DNA from: an uncultured bacterium
Lineage (GTDB): Bacteria; Actinomycetota; Coriobacteriia; Coriobacteriales; Coriobacteriaceae
Direction of reading: 5' to 3'
NCBI GenBank assembly: GCA_905214615.1
Contig: CAJMMX010000026.1
Location: 1 to 29,819 of the forward strand
DNA: 29,819 bases
Positions 24,222-29,819 of this stretch are shown in pieces. Numbering within the stretch: position 1 is the first letter of the stretch; each line of letters starts with the position of its first letter. A program made the position numbers and the translations under genes. Under the pieces are notes generated by a model. It saw only the letters and a list, made by a program, of their open reading frames with translations, was not told the DNA's origin and searched no databases.

Positions 24222-24254
24222 GTTCACCATGGCTAACCGTTTGCCATGGCTAAC
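24222..24254. promoter_or_regulatory. Two tandem 16-bp operator-like palindromes upstream of feoB
   Basis: GTTCACCATGGCTAAC (24222-24237) and GTTTGCCATGGCTAAC (24239-24254) share a near-palindromic GTTnnCCATGGnnAAC pattern and are 17 bases apart. On the minus strand each includes GGTTAGCC, which resembles half of the DtxR/IdeR iron box as I recall it. They lie just downstream of the predicted feoB start site, a repressing position. An iron-dependent DtxR-type regulator is a reasonable guess; a Fur-type one is possible. Confidence 0.5.
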
Positions 24255-24269
24255 CAATTTTAACCATGC

Positions 24270-24299
24270 ATGATAGCGCGAACACGCAACGACGTTCAA
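24270..24299 (-). promoter_or_regulatory. Candidate feoB promoter
   Basis: On the minus strand TTGAAC (24294-24299) is followed after 18 bases by TATCAT (24270-24275). The transcript would start near 24263, immediately before the tandem operator-like sites. Confidence 0.45.
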
Positions 24300-24356
24300 T
24301 CAACAGATTGGTGCAAGGGGGATTCTGGGTCATTGCTTCCCAGACGGGCCTGCTGC

Positions 24357-24525
24357 GGAAACCGAATCCCACTCCGGAACACCTAAACGGGATGGGCTTT
24401 CCTGTTGAAGCATCTAGCGGAAACTGCAGCCCGGAATCGGCGCTCAAACTGGGATGCAATTTCCCAATGGGGCCCTCGGGGAAACTGCGGCCCGGAATCT
24501 GCTCTCGAAACGGGACGTGGTTTCC
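24357..24525. repeat. Three degenerate tandem repeats, 61/62-bp period
   Basis: Three units begin with GGAAAC at 24357, 24419 and 24480 and each ends with TTTCC about 46 bases later (24398-24402, 24460-24464, 24521-24525). Within each unit CGGAA and AAAC.GGGA.G recur in the same order, while intervening bases vary. Units two and three share GGAAACTGC.GCCCGGAATC. The flanking ends of each unit are inverted repeats (GGAAA/TTTCC), so each can fold. The stretch lies in the 635-base gap between feoB and the permease and has no supported coding content. Confidence 0.7.
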
Positions 24526-24585
24526 CCGAGGACCGAAGCAGCCGCCCGCCCCTCGACAAAATGATCCGTTCCCTCCGTCGTATAC

Positions 24586-24635
24586 GGAACGTCCAAGGAG
24601 TGTCCCAGGGTGCCGGCACAATAGGAACGTCCCCA
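24586..24635. repeat. Direct repeat of GGAACGTCC, REP-like segment
   Basis: GGAACGTCC occurs at 24586-24594 and 24624-24632, with GTGTCCCAGGGTGCCGGCAC between them; a related CCGTTCC lies at 24666 minus 100, that is 24566-24572. The wording recalls REP elements that accompany REP-associated tyrosine transposases, but no such gene is in the window. Treat as a weak repeat call. Confidence 0.3.
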
Positions 24636-24660
24636 GCTGCTGGCAGCATTTCGCCGCAAC

Positions 24661-24703
24661 AGCAAAAGCCCGCGCTGGCAACAAATGTCACCTGCGCGGG
24701 CTT
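24661..24703 (-). terminator. Intrinsic terminator downstream of the APC permease
   Basis: On the minus strand AAGCCCGCGC pairs with GCGCGGGCTT around a loop of about 17 bases, itself able to form a small GGTGAC/GTTGCC stem, and TTTGCTGTT follows. It starts about 112 bases after the permease stop codon. Nothing else is recognised between the stop and this hairpin. Confidence 0.65.
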
Positions 24704-24814
24704 GGTGGGCGCTCCCAAAGGCACGTTATAGAGACCCACATCAGTTATGGAATGCCAAGCAGCACCGATACGCGATGCCCGCCGGCTTACCAAACAATGA
24801 AACTCGCCATAGTC

Positions 24815-26278
24815 TTAGACAATCGGCGCAATGCCGGCAAAGTGCAGATACAGCGAGATGATCGCCACGACAATGACCACTGCTGCGATCAGTTTGTCGT
24901 GCAGATGCGGAAGCACCTGCTTGCCGCGCCCGCGCTCGCCCACAATGTAGACGGGAATGGCCGGGGCAAATAGGATCGTCGTGATCATGACGCCCTGGAG
25001 CCCCGTCGACCACACAAGGAACAATGTGTAGATGAAGCCGAGCGTGCCGAAGAATCGCGCCTTGCCGACGCTTGGCGCATGCGGCCCGTCCAGATGCTCG
25101 TTCTTCCAGCCAATCACCATGTAATAAGCTGCCGAGCACACGTACGGAACCAGGATTGTGTTGACCGCGCAGCTATAGAAGAACTGGTAGGTGCTCGCCG
25201 CCACATACGACACGATCAAGAAGAGCTGCGTGATGCCGGAGCTCACGAGAACCGTTACCACCGGGGCGTCGTGCTTGTTCGTCTTGGCAAACGCCAGAGG
25301 GAAGGATCCCTGGCGCGCCGCCTCGAACGGCGTCTCGGACGCAATGATGACATAGCCCAGCAGCGCGCCGACCAACGAAAGGATAACGCCAAGGTTTACG
25401 ATGGCAGCACCAACCGGACCGATTGCGCACTCGAGAATTCCCGCCATGGAGGGCGTTGCAAGCTGTGCCATCTCCTCGCGCGGCATAATGCCGAGCGACA
25501 GCATCGAGATGATCAGATACAGCGTGAATACAGCCGCAAATCCGAACGCCGTCGAGCGGCCGACGTCACGCACGTACTTTGCACGGCCCGAGATAACGAC
25601 AGCGCCCTCGATGCCCGTGAAGACCCAGACAAGGGCGATCATGGTCGAGACAACCTGCTCGCCAAAGCCAGGACCAGCCGGCTCTCCCCAGAAGTTGTCC
25701 ATAAAGATATCGGCGTTGAACTTACCCAGGAGCACGATACTCAGCACAAAGAGCCCCAACGGCACCAGCTTCGCCAACGTGACGATTGTGTTAATGCCCG
25801 CAGCTTCCTTAACGCCACAAAGCACAAGGGCGGTAAGGAACCACAAAAACACGCTGGCGCAGACGATAGAAAGCAGGTTGTTACCCGCGCCAAACGCAGG
25901 GAAGAAATAGCCCAGCGCGCTAAACAGCAAGAGCGCAAAGCTCACGTTGGAAAGACATGCGCTGATCCAGTAGCCCCAAGCGGAGTTGAATCCAATGTAA
26001 TCGCCAAAACCGGCCGCAGCGTATGCATAGATGCCGCCGGTCAGGTCGGGACGGGCCTGAGACAAACCGTTGAACACCATCATCAGCGCAAAGACGCCAA
26101 TGAAGCAAATACCCCACGAGACGATAACCGCACCGGTATTTGCCCCGCCTGCTGCCATATCGCCGGCAAGCGAAAAGATGCCGCCACAAATACTGGCGGT
26201 AATGACCATCATGGTCAGACGGAAGAGATCGAGGCCATTAGGGTCGATAATCTCTTCATTTTGAGCTTTAGAGGCCAT
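24815..26278 (-). CDS. APC-family amino acid permease/antiporter (ArcD-like)
   Basis: A 487-aa integral membrane transporter with about 12 segments, of the amino acid-polyamine-organocation superfamily. The first segment contains the GGIFSLAGDM substrate-binding glycine motif, and the protein continues with ARPDLTGGIYAYAAAGFGDYIGFNSAWGYW, WVFTGIEGAVVISGRAKYVRDVG and SETPFEAARQGSFP. These resemble the basic amino acid/polyamine antiporters such as arginine-ornithine exchangers. It lies 109 bases downstream of the DDAH-family gene on the same strand, with a hairpin between, so it plausibly imports the arginine derivative or exports the product. The ATG is preceded by GGGGG at somewhat long spacing. 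Confidence 0.87.
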   Translation of the reverse strand: MASKAQNEEIIDPNGLDLFRLTMMVITASICGGIFSLAGDMAAGGANTGAVIVSWGICFIGVFALMMVFNGLSQARPDLTGGIYAYAAAGFGDYIGFNSAWGYWISACLSNVSFALLLFSALGYFFPAFGAGNNLLSIVCASVFLWFLTALVLCGVKEAAGINTIVTLAKLVPLGLFVLSIVLLGKFNADIFMDNFWGEPAGPGFGEQVVSTMIALVWVFTGIEGAVVISGRAKYVRDVGRSTAFGFAAVFTLYLIISMLSLGIMPREEMAQLATPSMAGILECAIGPVGAAIVNLGVILSLVGALLGYVIIASETPFEAARQGSFPLAFAKTNKHDAPVVTVLVSSGITQLFLIVSYVAASTYQFFYSCAVNTILVPYVCSAAYYMVIGWKNEHLDGPHAPSVGKARFFGTLGFIYTLFLVWSTGLQGVMITTILFAPAIPVYIVGERGRGKQVLPHLHDKLIAAVVIVVAIISLYLHFAGIAPIV

Positions 26279-26310
26279 TGTATGTGCACCCCCTTCATCA
26301 TGTGATCGAA

Positions 26311-26352
26311 CGAAAGATGGCCCGGACGTCCCGAATCGGGTGCCGGGCCATC
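26311..26352 (-). terminator. Hairpin between the DDAH-family gene and the permease gene
   Basis: GATGGCCCGG (26316-26325) and CCGGGCCATC (26343-26352) form a 10-bp perfect stem with an inner CCCG/CGGG pair, followed on the minus strand by TTTCGTT. It starts about 35 bases after the hydrolase stop. It is probably a partial terminator that lowers permease expression relative to the enzyme. Confidence 0.55.
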
Positions 26353-26387
26353 GGTCAAGCGATCATCAGACTGTTACAGCTATCGCG

Positions 26388-27164
26388 TTAGAAGCGCAGC
26401 GACAGGCAAGAAAGGCCGCCGTCGACCTTGCGATACTCGGAGGTGTCAACGACGAGTGTCTTGTAGCCCAGATCCTGCACGGCCTTGAGCACAGTCGGAT
26501 AGCCCTCGGCAACGATGACCGTACCGTTGACCCAGATGCAGTTGGCGCCGTACGCCTCGTCCTCGGGCACGACGATCTTGTTGTACTGGGCAAAGTCGGG
26601 CTTATCGATGAACTCACCAGAGACGAGCATGTTGTTGTCCTCGATGTAGTTGACGCCCGTCTTGAGGTGCAGGACCTCCTCCAGCGGAACCTCAGAACCC
26701 TCGAGGCCCCAGCCCTCGAGAATCTCACAGAACTGGCGAATGCCCTCTTCGTTGGTACGAGCGGAGCGACCGACGTAGAAATGGTCACCGACCATCATGA
26801 CGTCGCCGCCGTCAAGCGTGCCCGGAGAAACGATGTGCTTGACATGCTCGTCGTCAAAGAAGCGACGGACGGCCGGCTCGATCTCGTCCTTCTCGCCGTT
26901 GCGGCTATCGGCGCCGGGGTTGGTAATGATGGCGCCGCAGCGAGTGATAACGGCCGGATCTTCGACGAAGCAGCTGTCGGGATACTGCTCGAGTGCCGGC
27001 AGCACCGACACGTCAACGCCGCACTGCTCGAGCGCATGCTCGTAATCGTAGTGCTCCTCGATGGCGCGCTCGTAGATGGGCTGGCCAAGCTCGGGGGCAC
27101 TCGTGATGCCATTGCTCAGGGACTTGCCGGGGCGGCGGATGATGACGTGGCTGAACTTGGTCAT
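26388..27164 (-). CDS. Dimethylarginine dimethylaminohydrolase family protein
   Basis: A cytoplasmic 258-aa enzyme of the guanidino-group-modifying (pentein) superfamily, most like DDAH, which hydrolyses methylated arginine to citrulline and an alkylamine. Conserved segments in order are VIIRRPGKS, DSCFVEDPAV, SPGTLDGGDVMM and GRSARTNEEG. The likely catalytic His is H166 (VLHLKTG) and the nucleophile C253 (GGLSCLSLRF), matching the DDAH layout. The length equals that of bacterial DDAH and is much shorter than arginine deiminase (about 400 aa). GGAGG lies 6 bases before the ATG. It is divergent from a GntR regulator and upstream of an amino acid permease. Substrate (dimethyl-, monomethyl-arginine or another guanidine) is not proven. 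Confidence 0.88.
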   Translation of the reverse strand: MTKFSHVIIRRPGKSLSNGITSAPELGQPIYERAIEEHYDYEHALEQCGVDVSVLPALEQYPDSCFVEDPAVITRCGAIITNPGADSRNGEKDEIEPAVRRFFDDEHVKHIVSPGTLDGGDVMMVGDHFYVGRSARTNEEGIRQFCEILEGWGLEGSEVPLEEVLHLKTGVNYIEDNNMLVSGEFIDKPDFAQYNKIVVPEDEAYGANCIWVNGTVIVAEGYPTVLKAVQDLGYKTLVVDTSEYRKVDGGLSCLSLRF

Positions 27165-27261
27165 GATGATCCTCCTTGGATCTCTTAGCAGAGAGCGGGA
27201 CTTCTTCGCGCCCGCCTTCCTTTCGATGGCTTTATCTTAGGGCGGTTTTCCTGTTTTGTAT

Positions 27262-27273
27262 ATTGTATACAAT
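27262..27273. promoter_or_regulatory. Palindromic GntR/FCD operator
   Basis: ATTGTATACAAT is a perfect 12-bp palindrome in the gap between the divergent hydrolase and GntR genes. TTGTATACAA is a common operator for FCD-type GntR regulators. It lies about 90 bases upstream of the hydrolase start and about 75 bases upstream of the TATAAT (27349-27354) that probably serves gntR, a position suited to control of the hydrolase-permease unit. Confidence 0.6.
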
Positions 27274-27419
27274 CATGAACGGTAGGTATTCTTCGGTAAG
27301 CGTATTCTTACGTATCGGCGCAAAGTAGCATGATTTAGCTGGTCGTTCTATAATTCAACTGAGCTATTCAAGTGAAACGTATTTGCTTTTAGAAATATAC
27401 CGTTAAGGAACATAGGCTC

Positions 27420-28070
27420 ATGGAAACGCTCAGAAAGCCCCTGAAGGACCACGTATACGACTATATTTCGAGCCGTATTGACGCCGGCGAGCTTTCGGCC
27501 GGCGACCGGCTGAGCGAGCAGGCGATCTGCGATGCCATGGGCGTGTCGCGCACGCCGGTCCGCGAAGCGCTCATCCAGCTGGCAAGCGACGGCTACCTGG
27601 ACAATCTCCCCCGCCGCGGATTCCGCGTCCGTGGGTTCGATCAGCAAAACGCCGTTGAAGTCTTTGAGATTATGGGGCCGCTCGACGGGCAGGCCGCATA
27701 TCTCGCCTGTCCGAATCTAACTGACGACGATATTACGCAGCTGAAATTTCTCGTCGGCTCCATGGACCTCGCGATCCAAGGCGGTCTCATCCGTAAGTAT
27801 GACGACATTCAGCGAGACTTTCACCTTACGTACTTCAACCGCTGTGGCAACGACCGTCTGCGCGATATGATCTCGCAGCTCGAGCGTTGCTTTATCAAGC
27901 GCGATTACGAGACTGTTGACCAGGAGACGGCGTGTAAGCTGCTCAATAAAGCCAACAACGAACATGCTCATATTCTTGAGTTGTTCGAAGCACGAGATGC
28001 GACGGGCGTGCGCGACTACGTTCGCGATGTCCATTGGAACACGGAAAACGCCCAGTTCACCGTTTGGTAG
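27420..28070 (+). CDS. GntR-family transcriptional regulator with FCD domain
   Basis: A 216-aa FadR-subfamily regulator. The winged helix-turn-helix (residues about 5-72) includes LSEQAICDAMGVSRTPVREAL, the standard GntR recognition motif, and DNLPRRGFRV, the wing. An all-helical FCD ligand-binding domain fills the rest (about 80-205), with metal or ligand-binding residues likely around RDFH and NEHAHI. AAGGA precedes the ATG by about 10 bases. It is divergent from the hydrolase-permease pair, with a matching palindrome between them, so it probably senses an arginine-related or carboxylate ligand and represses that pair. Confidence 0.9.
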   Translation: METLRKPLKDHVYDYISSRIDAGELSAGDRLSEQAICDAMGVSRTPVREALIQLASDGYLDNLPRRGFRVRGFDQQNAVEVFEIMGPLDGQAAYLACPNLTDDDITQLKFLVGSMDLAIQGGLIRKYDDIQRDFHLTYFNRCGNDRLRDMISQLERCFIKRDYETVDQETACKLLNKANNEHAHILELFEARDATGVRDYVRDVHWNTENAQFTVW

Positions 28071-28104
28071 AAATACAACAAGGAAAGCTATCAGACGCCC
28101 ATCT

Positions 28105-28174
28105 CACGAGAGTGGATAATCCCCCGTTTTTGTCGAAAAGCAGACCAAAAAATGGGAGATTATCCACTCTCGTG
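28105..28174. repeat. Long intergenic hairpin between convergent genes
   Basis: A 17-bp perfect inverted repeat (28105-28121 with 28158-28174) extends through CCC/GGG and T-run/A-run to about 28 bp with two non-Watson-Crick positions. It separates gntR (plus) from the esterase gene (minus), both ending within about 35 bases, so it could be a bidirectional terminator. Its form resembles the hairpin at 15105-15171, though the sequence differs. Confidence 0.8.
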
Positions 28175-28183
28175 CTGCGCGGT

Positions 28184-29086
28184 CTAGAAACCGTGGCGTT
28201 CCAAAAAGCGGAAGGCTAGGCGAATCCAAGGACGGACCGCCACCTGCTTGTCCTCGTTGTCGACTGCGGTGTTGGCGTTGCCGAGCGAAAGGCCGTGGCC
28301 GCCCTGGTCAAAGACGTGCATCTCGCATGCAACGCCCTCCTCGGCCATGCGCTGCGCAAACGGATAGACCTGCGCGATCGGCGCCGTTTTGTCGTCGGAC
28401 ACGCCCCACACAAAGGTCGGCGGCATCTGACGCGAAACATGCGTGGTGGGGCAGATATCGGCCAAATGCTCGTCGGTGGCCTCGCCGCCCGTCACCATCG
28501 ACAGATAGTCGTTGAGCAGATCGCGGCCCGTCTTGCCGCCCGTCTTGGGCACGCGCAAGTCGATGCGCGGGTCGCGCGTCTGCATGTCGCGCACATAGGC
28601 AAAATCGAGCAGCGGATAGCCCAGCACCACGGCGTCGGGGCGAATATCATCCGGACGAGCCCCGGCAAGCGCCGCGAAAGGACCGGTCTTCCACTGCGTT
28701 GCCAGCGAGGCGCAGATCATGCCGCCCGCCGAAAAGCCCACGACGCACACGCGCTTGGGGTCGACATGCCATTCGTCGGCATTAGCGCGCACCGTGGCGA
28801 CCATCTTGGCAAGATCGGCCTGCGGGTGCGGAAAACTCACGTCGCCCGTGCCGCTTGTCACATAGTTGAGCACAAAAGCCTGGTACCCGTGATCCAAAAA
28901 CGCAAACGCCACCGGATCTTGCTCATGCGGAGCGATGTGCGTAAACGCGCCTCCGCCGCAGATGATCACTGCCGGGCGACGACCATTAGGCTTATCGGGC
29001 AATGGCTCGGCGCCCAAATACGTAAACGTCGCCGGATAATCCTCGGTCGGCTCCTCGCCCCACAGCGCATGGCTCTCGATAATCAA
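28184..29086 (-). CDS. Alpha/beta hydrolase, acetylesterase/xylan-esterase-like
   Basis: A 300-aa cytoplasmic serine hydrolase without signal peptide. The nucleophile elbow is VVGFSAGG, with S119. The oxyanion segment is VIICGGGAFTHIAPHEQDP, the Asp probably lies in VSDDKTAP, and the His in GGHGLS. This order matches small BD-FAE/acetyl-esterase-type proteins that remove acetyl groups from sugars. The start is TTG at 29086 with AGGGAG 6 bases upstream; no ATG gives a better fit. It stands alone on the minus strand, convergent with gntR. Substrate unknown. Confidence 0.85.
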   Translation of the reverse strand: MIIESHALWGEEPTEDYPATFTYLGAEPLPDKPNGRRPAVIICGGGAFTHIAPHEQDPVAFAFLDHGYQAFVLNYVTSGTGDVSFPHPQADLAKMVATVRANADEWHVDPKRVCVVGFSAGGMICASLATQWKTGPFAALAGARPDDIRPDAVVLGYPLLDFAYVRDMQTRDPRIDLRVPKTGGKTGRDLLNDYLSMVTGGEATDEHLADICPTTHVSRQMPPTFVWGVSDDKTAPIAQVYPFAQRMAEEGVACEMHVFDQGGHGLSLGNANTAVDNEDKQVAVRPWIRLAFRFLERHGF

Positions 29087-29334
29087 TTGGTGCTCCCTTC
29101 GCGCAATTCGTGCGCACTATTTTTTCGTCCTCAAGCGTACCCCAGTTGGACCCATGGCGCAGAAACACTCACGCAATAAGTTCCCTTTCAACTGATATAT
29201 CACATAATCGCAGCTCAGCGCTATCGTTTCACAGCGTAAAATAGGGACGCTGACCGTGCCGGGAAACACATGCGTAACGTTTCCGGCTACATTACACGCG
29301 TGCAACAGGCGCGCTTGATACGTTGGAGGCAACT

Positions 29335-29808
29335 ATGGGTCTGCTCGATTCGCTTAAGTCCACCTTCACCTCGACCGGCGAGGCGTCCGTTCCGCCCGCA
29401 GCAAGCTTCGCCACCCGCGAAGGCGTCATCTACGCTCCTGTCAACGGCGTGCTCGTCAATCTGAGTGAGGTTCCCGACGAGACCATCGCCTCGGGCATGC
29501 TCGGCCAGGGCTACGGCATCGAGCCCATTACCGGCACCATTTACGCCCCCGCTAACGGCCGTATCGGCGCCACCACCGTCACCAACCACTCCATCGGCAT
29601 GATCACCGAGGACGGTCTTCGCGTGTTCATCCATGTTGGCCTGGGCACCGTGGAAATGAACGGCAAGGGTTTTGCCCGCTTTGTCGAGATGGGTGACACG
29701 GTCAAGGCCGGCCAGCCGCTCATCAGCTTCGATCGCGAGGCCATCAAGGCCGCCGGCCACGAGGTTCGTTGTGGGTCTCGGCCCAGCGGATGGCCCAGTC
29801 CGAGGTGA
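29335..29808 (+). CDS. PTS glucose-type EIIA (Crr-like), C-terminal end apparently lost
   Basis: EIIA accepts phosphate from HPr and passes it to EIIB. The start at 29335 has GGAGG 5 bases upstream. The barrel fold is visible: GVIYAPVNG, GIEPITGTIYAPANGRI, then H85 (TNHSIGM) and the phosphorylated H100 (FIHVGLGTVEMNGKGF), followed by KAGQPLISFD. After about residue 142 (KAAGH, near 29760) the usual final strands are missing and replaced by about 15 residues unlike the family, ending at a stop close to the window edge. It could serve the glucose-type EIICB here, which lacks EIIA. The break may be a real rearrangement or an assembly artefact. Confidence 0.75.
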   Translation: MGLLDSLKSTFTSTGEASVPPAASFATREGVIYAPVNGVLVNLSEVPDETIASGMLGQGYGIEPITGTIYAPANGRIGATTVTNHSIGMITEDGLRVFIHVGLGTVEMNGKGFARFVEMGDTVKAGQPLISFDREAIKAAGHEVRCGSRPSGWPSPR

Positions 29809-29819
29809 ACAGCAGCAGA
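29744..29819 (-). other. Possible foreign coding fragment at the window edge
   Basis: Read on the minus strand the last bases encode a plausible stretch LLLFTSDWAIRWAETHNEPRG before a TGA at 29744. Its amino-acid makeup looks more coding-like than the plus-strand tail of EIIA. It runs off the window. This suggests that sequence from another gene is joined in reverse orientation to the EIIA gene near 29760. I do not recognise the fragment. Confidence 0.25.

Noticed and set aside
24180..24299. Longer N-terminus for FeoA-FeoB
   Set aside because: The extra codons overlap the operator-like sites and promoter and have no ribosome binding site, unlike the GTG at 24179.
24357..24525. CRISPR array
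   Set aside because: Only three units, poorly conserved, with repeat-like parts longer than spacers and no cas genes.
24266..24973. A protein gene in the gap between feoB and the permease (both strands have frames)
   Set aside because: Frames cross the tandem repeats and a terminator, lack ribosome sites and give no family-like sequence.
25079..27188. Plus-strand frames opposite the permease and the DDAH-family gene
   Set aside because: Shadows of well-supported minus-strand genes, rich in His, Arg and Asp as typical for antisense translation.

Overview
The window looks like a GC-rich, codon-biased genome of the Actinomycetota class Coriobacteriia, most likely a gut Collinsella or close relative. 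This rests on the protein families and overall style (FeoA-FeoB fusion, PTS and GH4 sugar use, a long RpoC with an acidic tail) and is inference; no rRNA marker is present. Most genes are on the minus strand. I saw no tRNA, rRNA, CRISPR array, transposase or integrase.

Layout: 1-11170 is the core transcription/translation block, read right to left. It has a sigma-A-like promoter, an L10 leader with an attenuator-like hairpin, rplJ, rplL, a terminator, then galU with its own promoter and terminator, then rpoB-rpoC and a terminator. galU sits between rplL and rpoB, splitting the usual rplJL-rpoBC string. A 204-bp nested palindrome lies just upstream of the rplJ promoter. 11171-16383 holds a PLP aminotransferase, an unrecognised plus-strand gene, a hypoxanthine-type DNA glycosylase, a GH13 alpha-glucan hydrolase and an SotB-like MFS exporter. 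16558-21504 is a sugar module: an unknown membrane protein, a GH4 6-phospho-glycosidase, a divergent RpiR-type regulator and a glucose/alpha-glucoside PTS EIICB. 21819-24179 is a FeoA-FeoB ferrous iron transporter with two tandem operator-like sites. 24300-24814 is gene-free and holds three degenerate 61/62-bp repeats. 24815-28070 is an arginine-derivative module: a DDAH-family hydrolase and an APC permease, divergent from a GntR/FCD regulator with a palindromic operator between them. 28184-29086 is an esterase-like alpha/beta hydrolase. The right edge carries a PTS EIIA whose C-terminal end is lost at an apparent junction.

The most interesting signals are in RNA polymerase itself. RpoC ends in a roughly 53-residue domain that aligns without gaps to the C-terminal domain of the alpha subunit (alpha-CTD), keeping most of its DNA-contacting residues, followed by an acidic tail. 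RpoB carries Phe at the position equivalent to E. coli Ser531, a classical rifampicin-resistance site, and an expanded, divergent fork-loop segment next to it. Other items worth checking are the family of long hairpins between genes (10907-11110, 15105-15171, 28105-28174), the 61/62-bp repeats and the methylarginine-type module.
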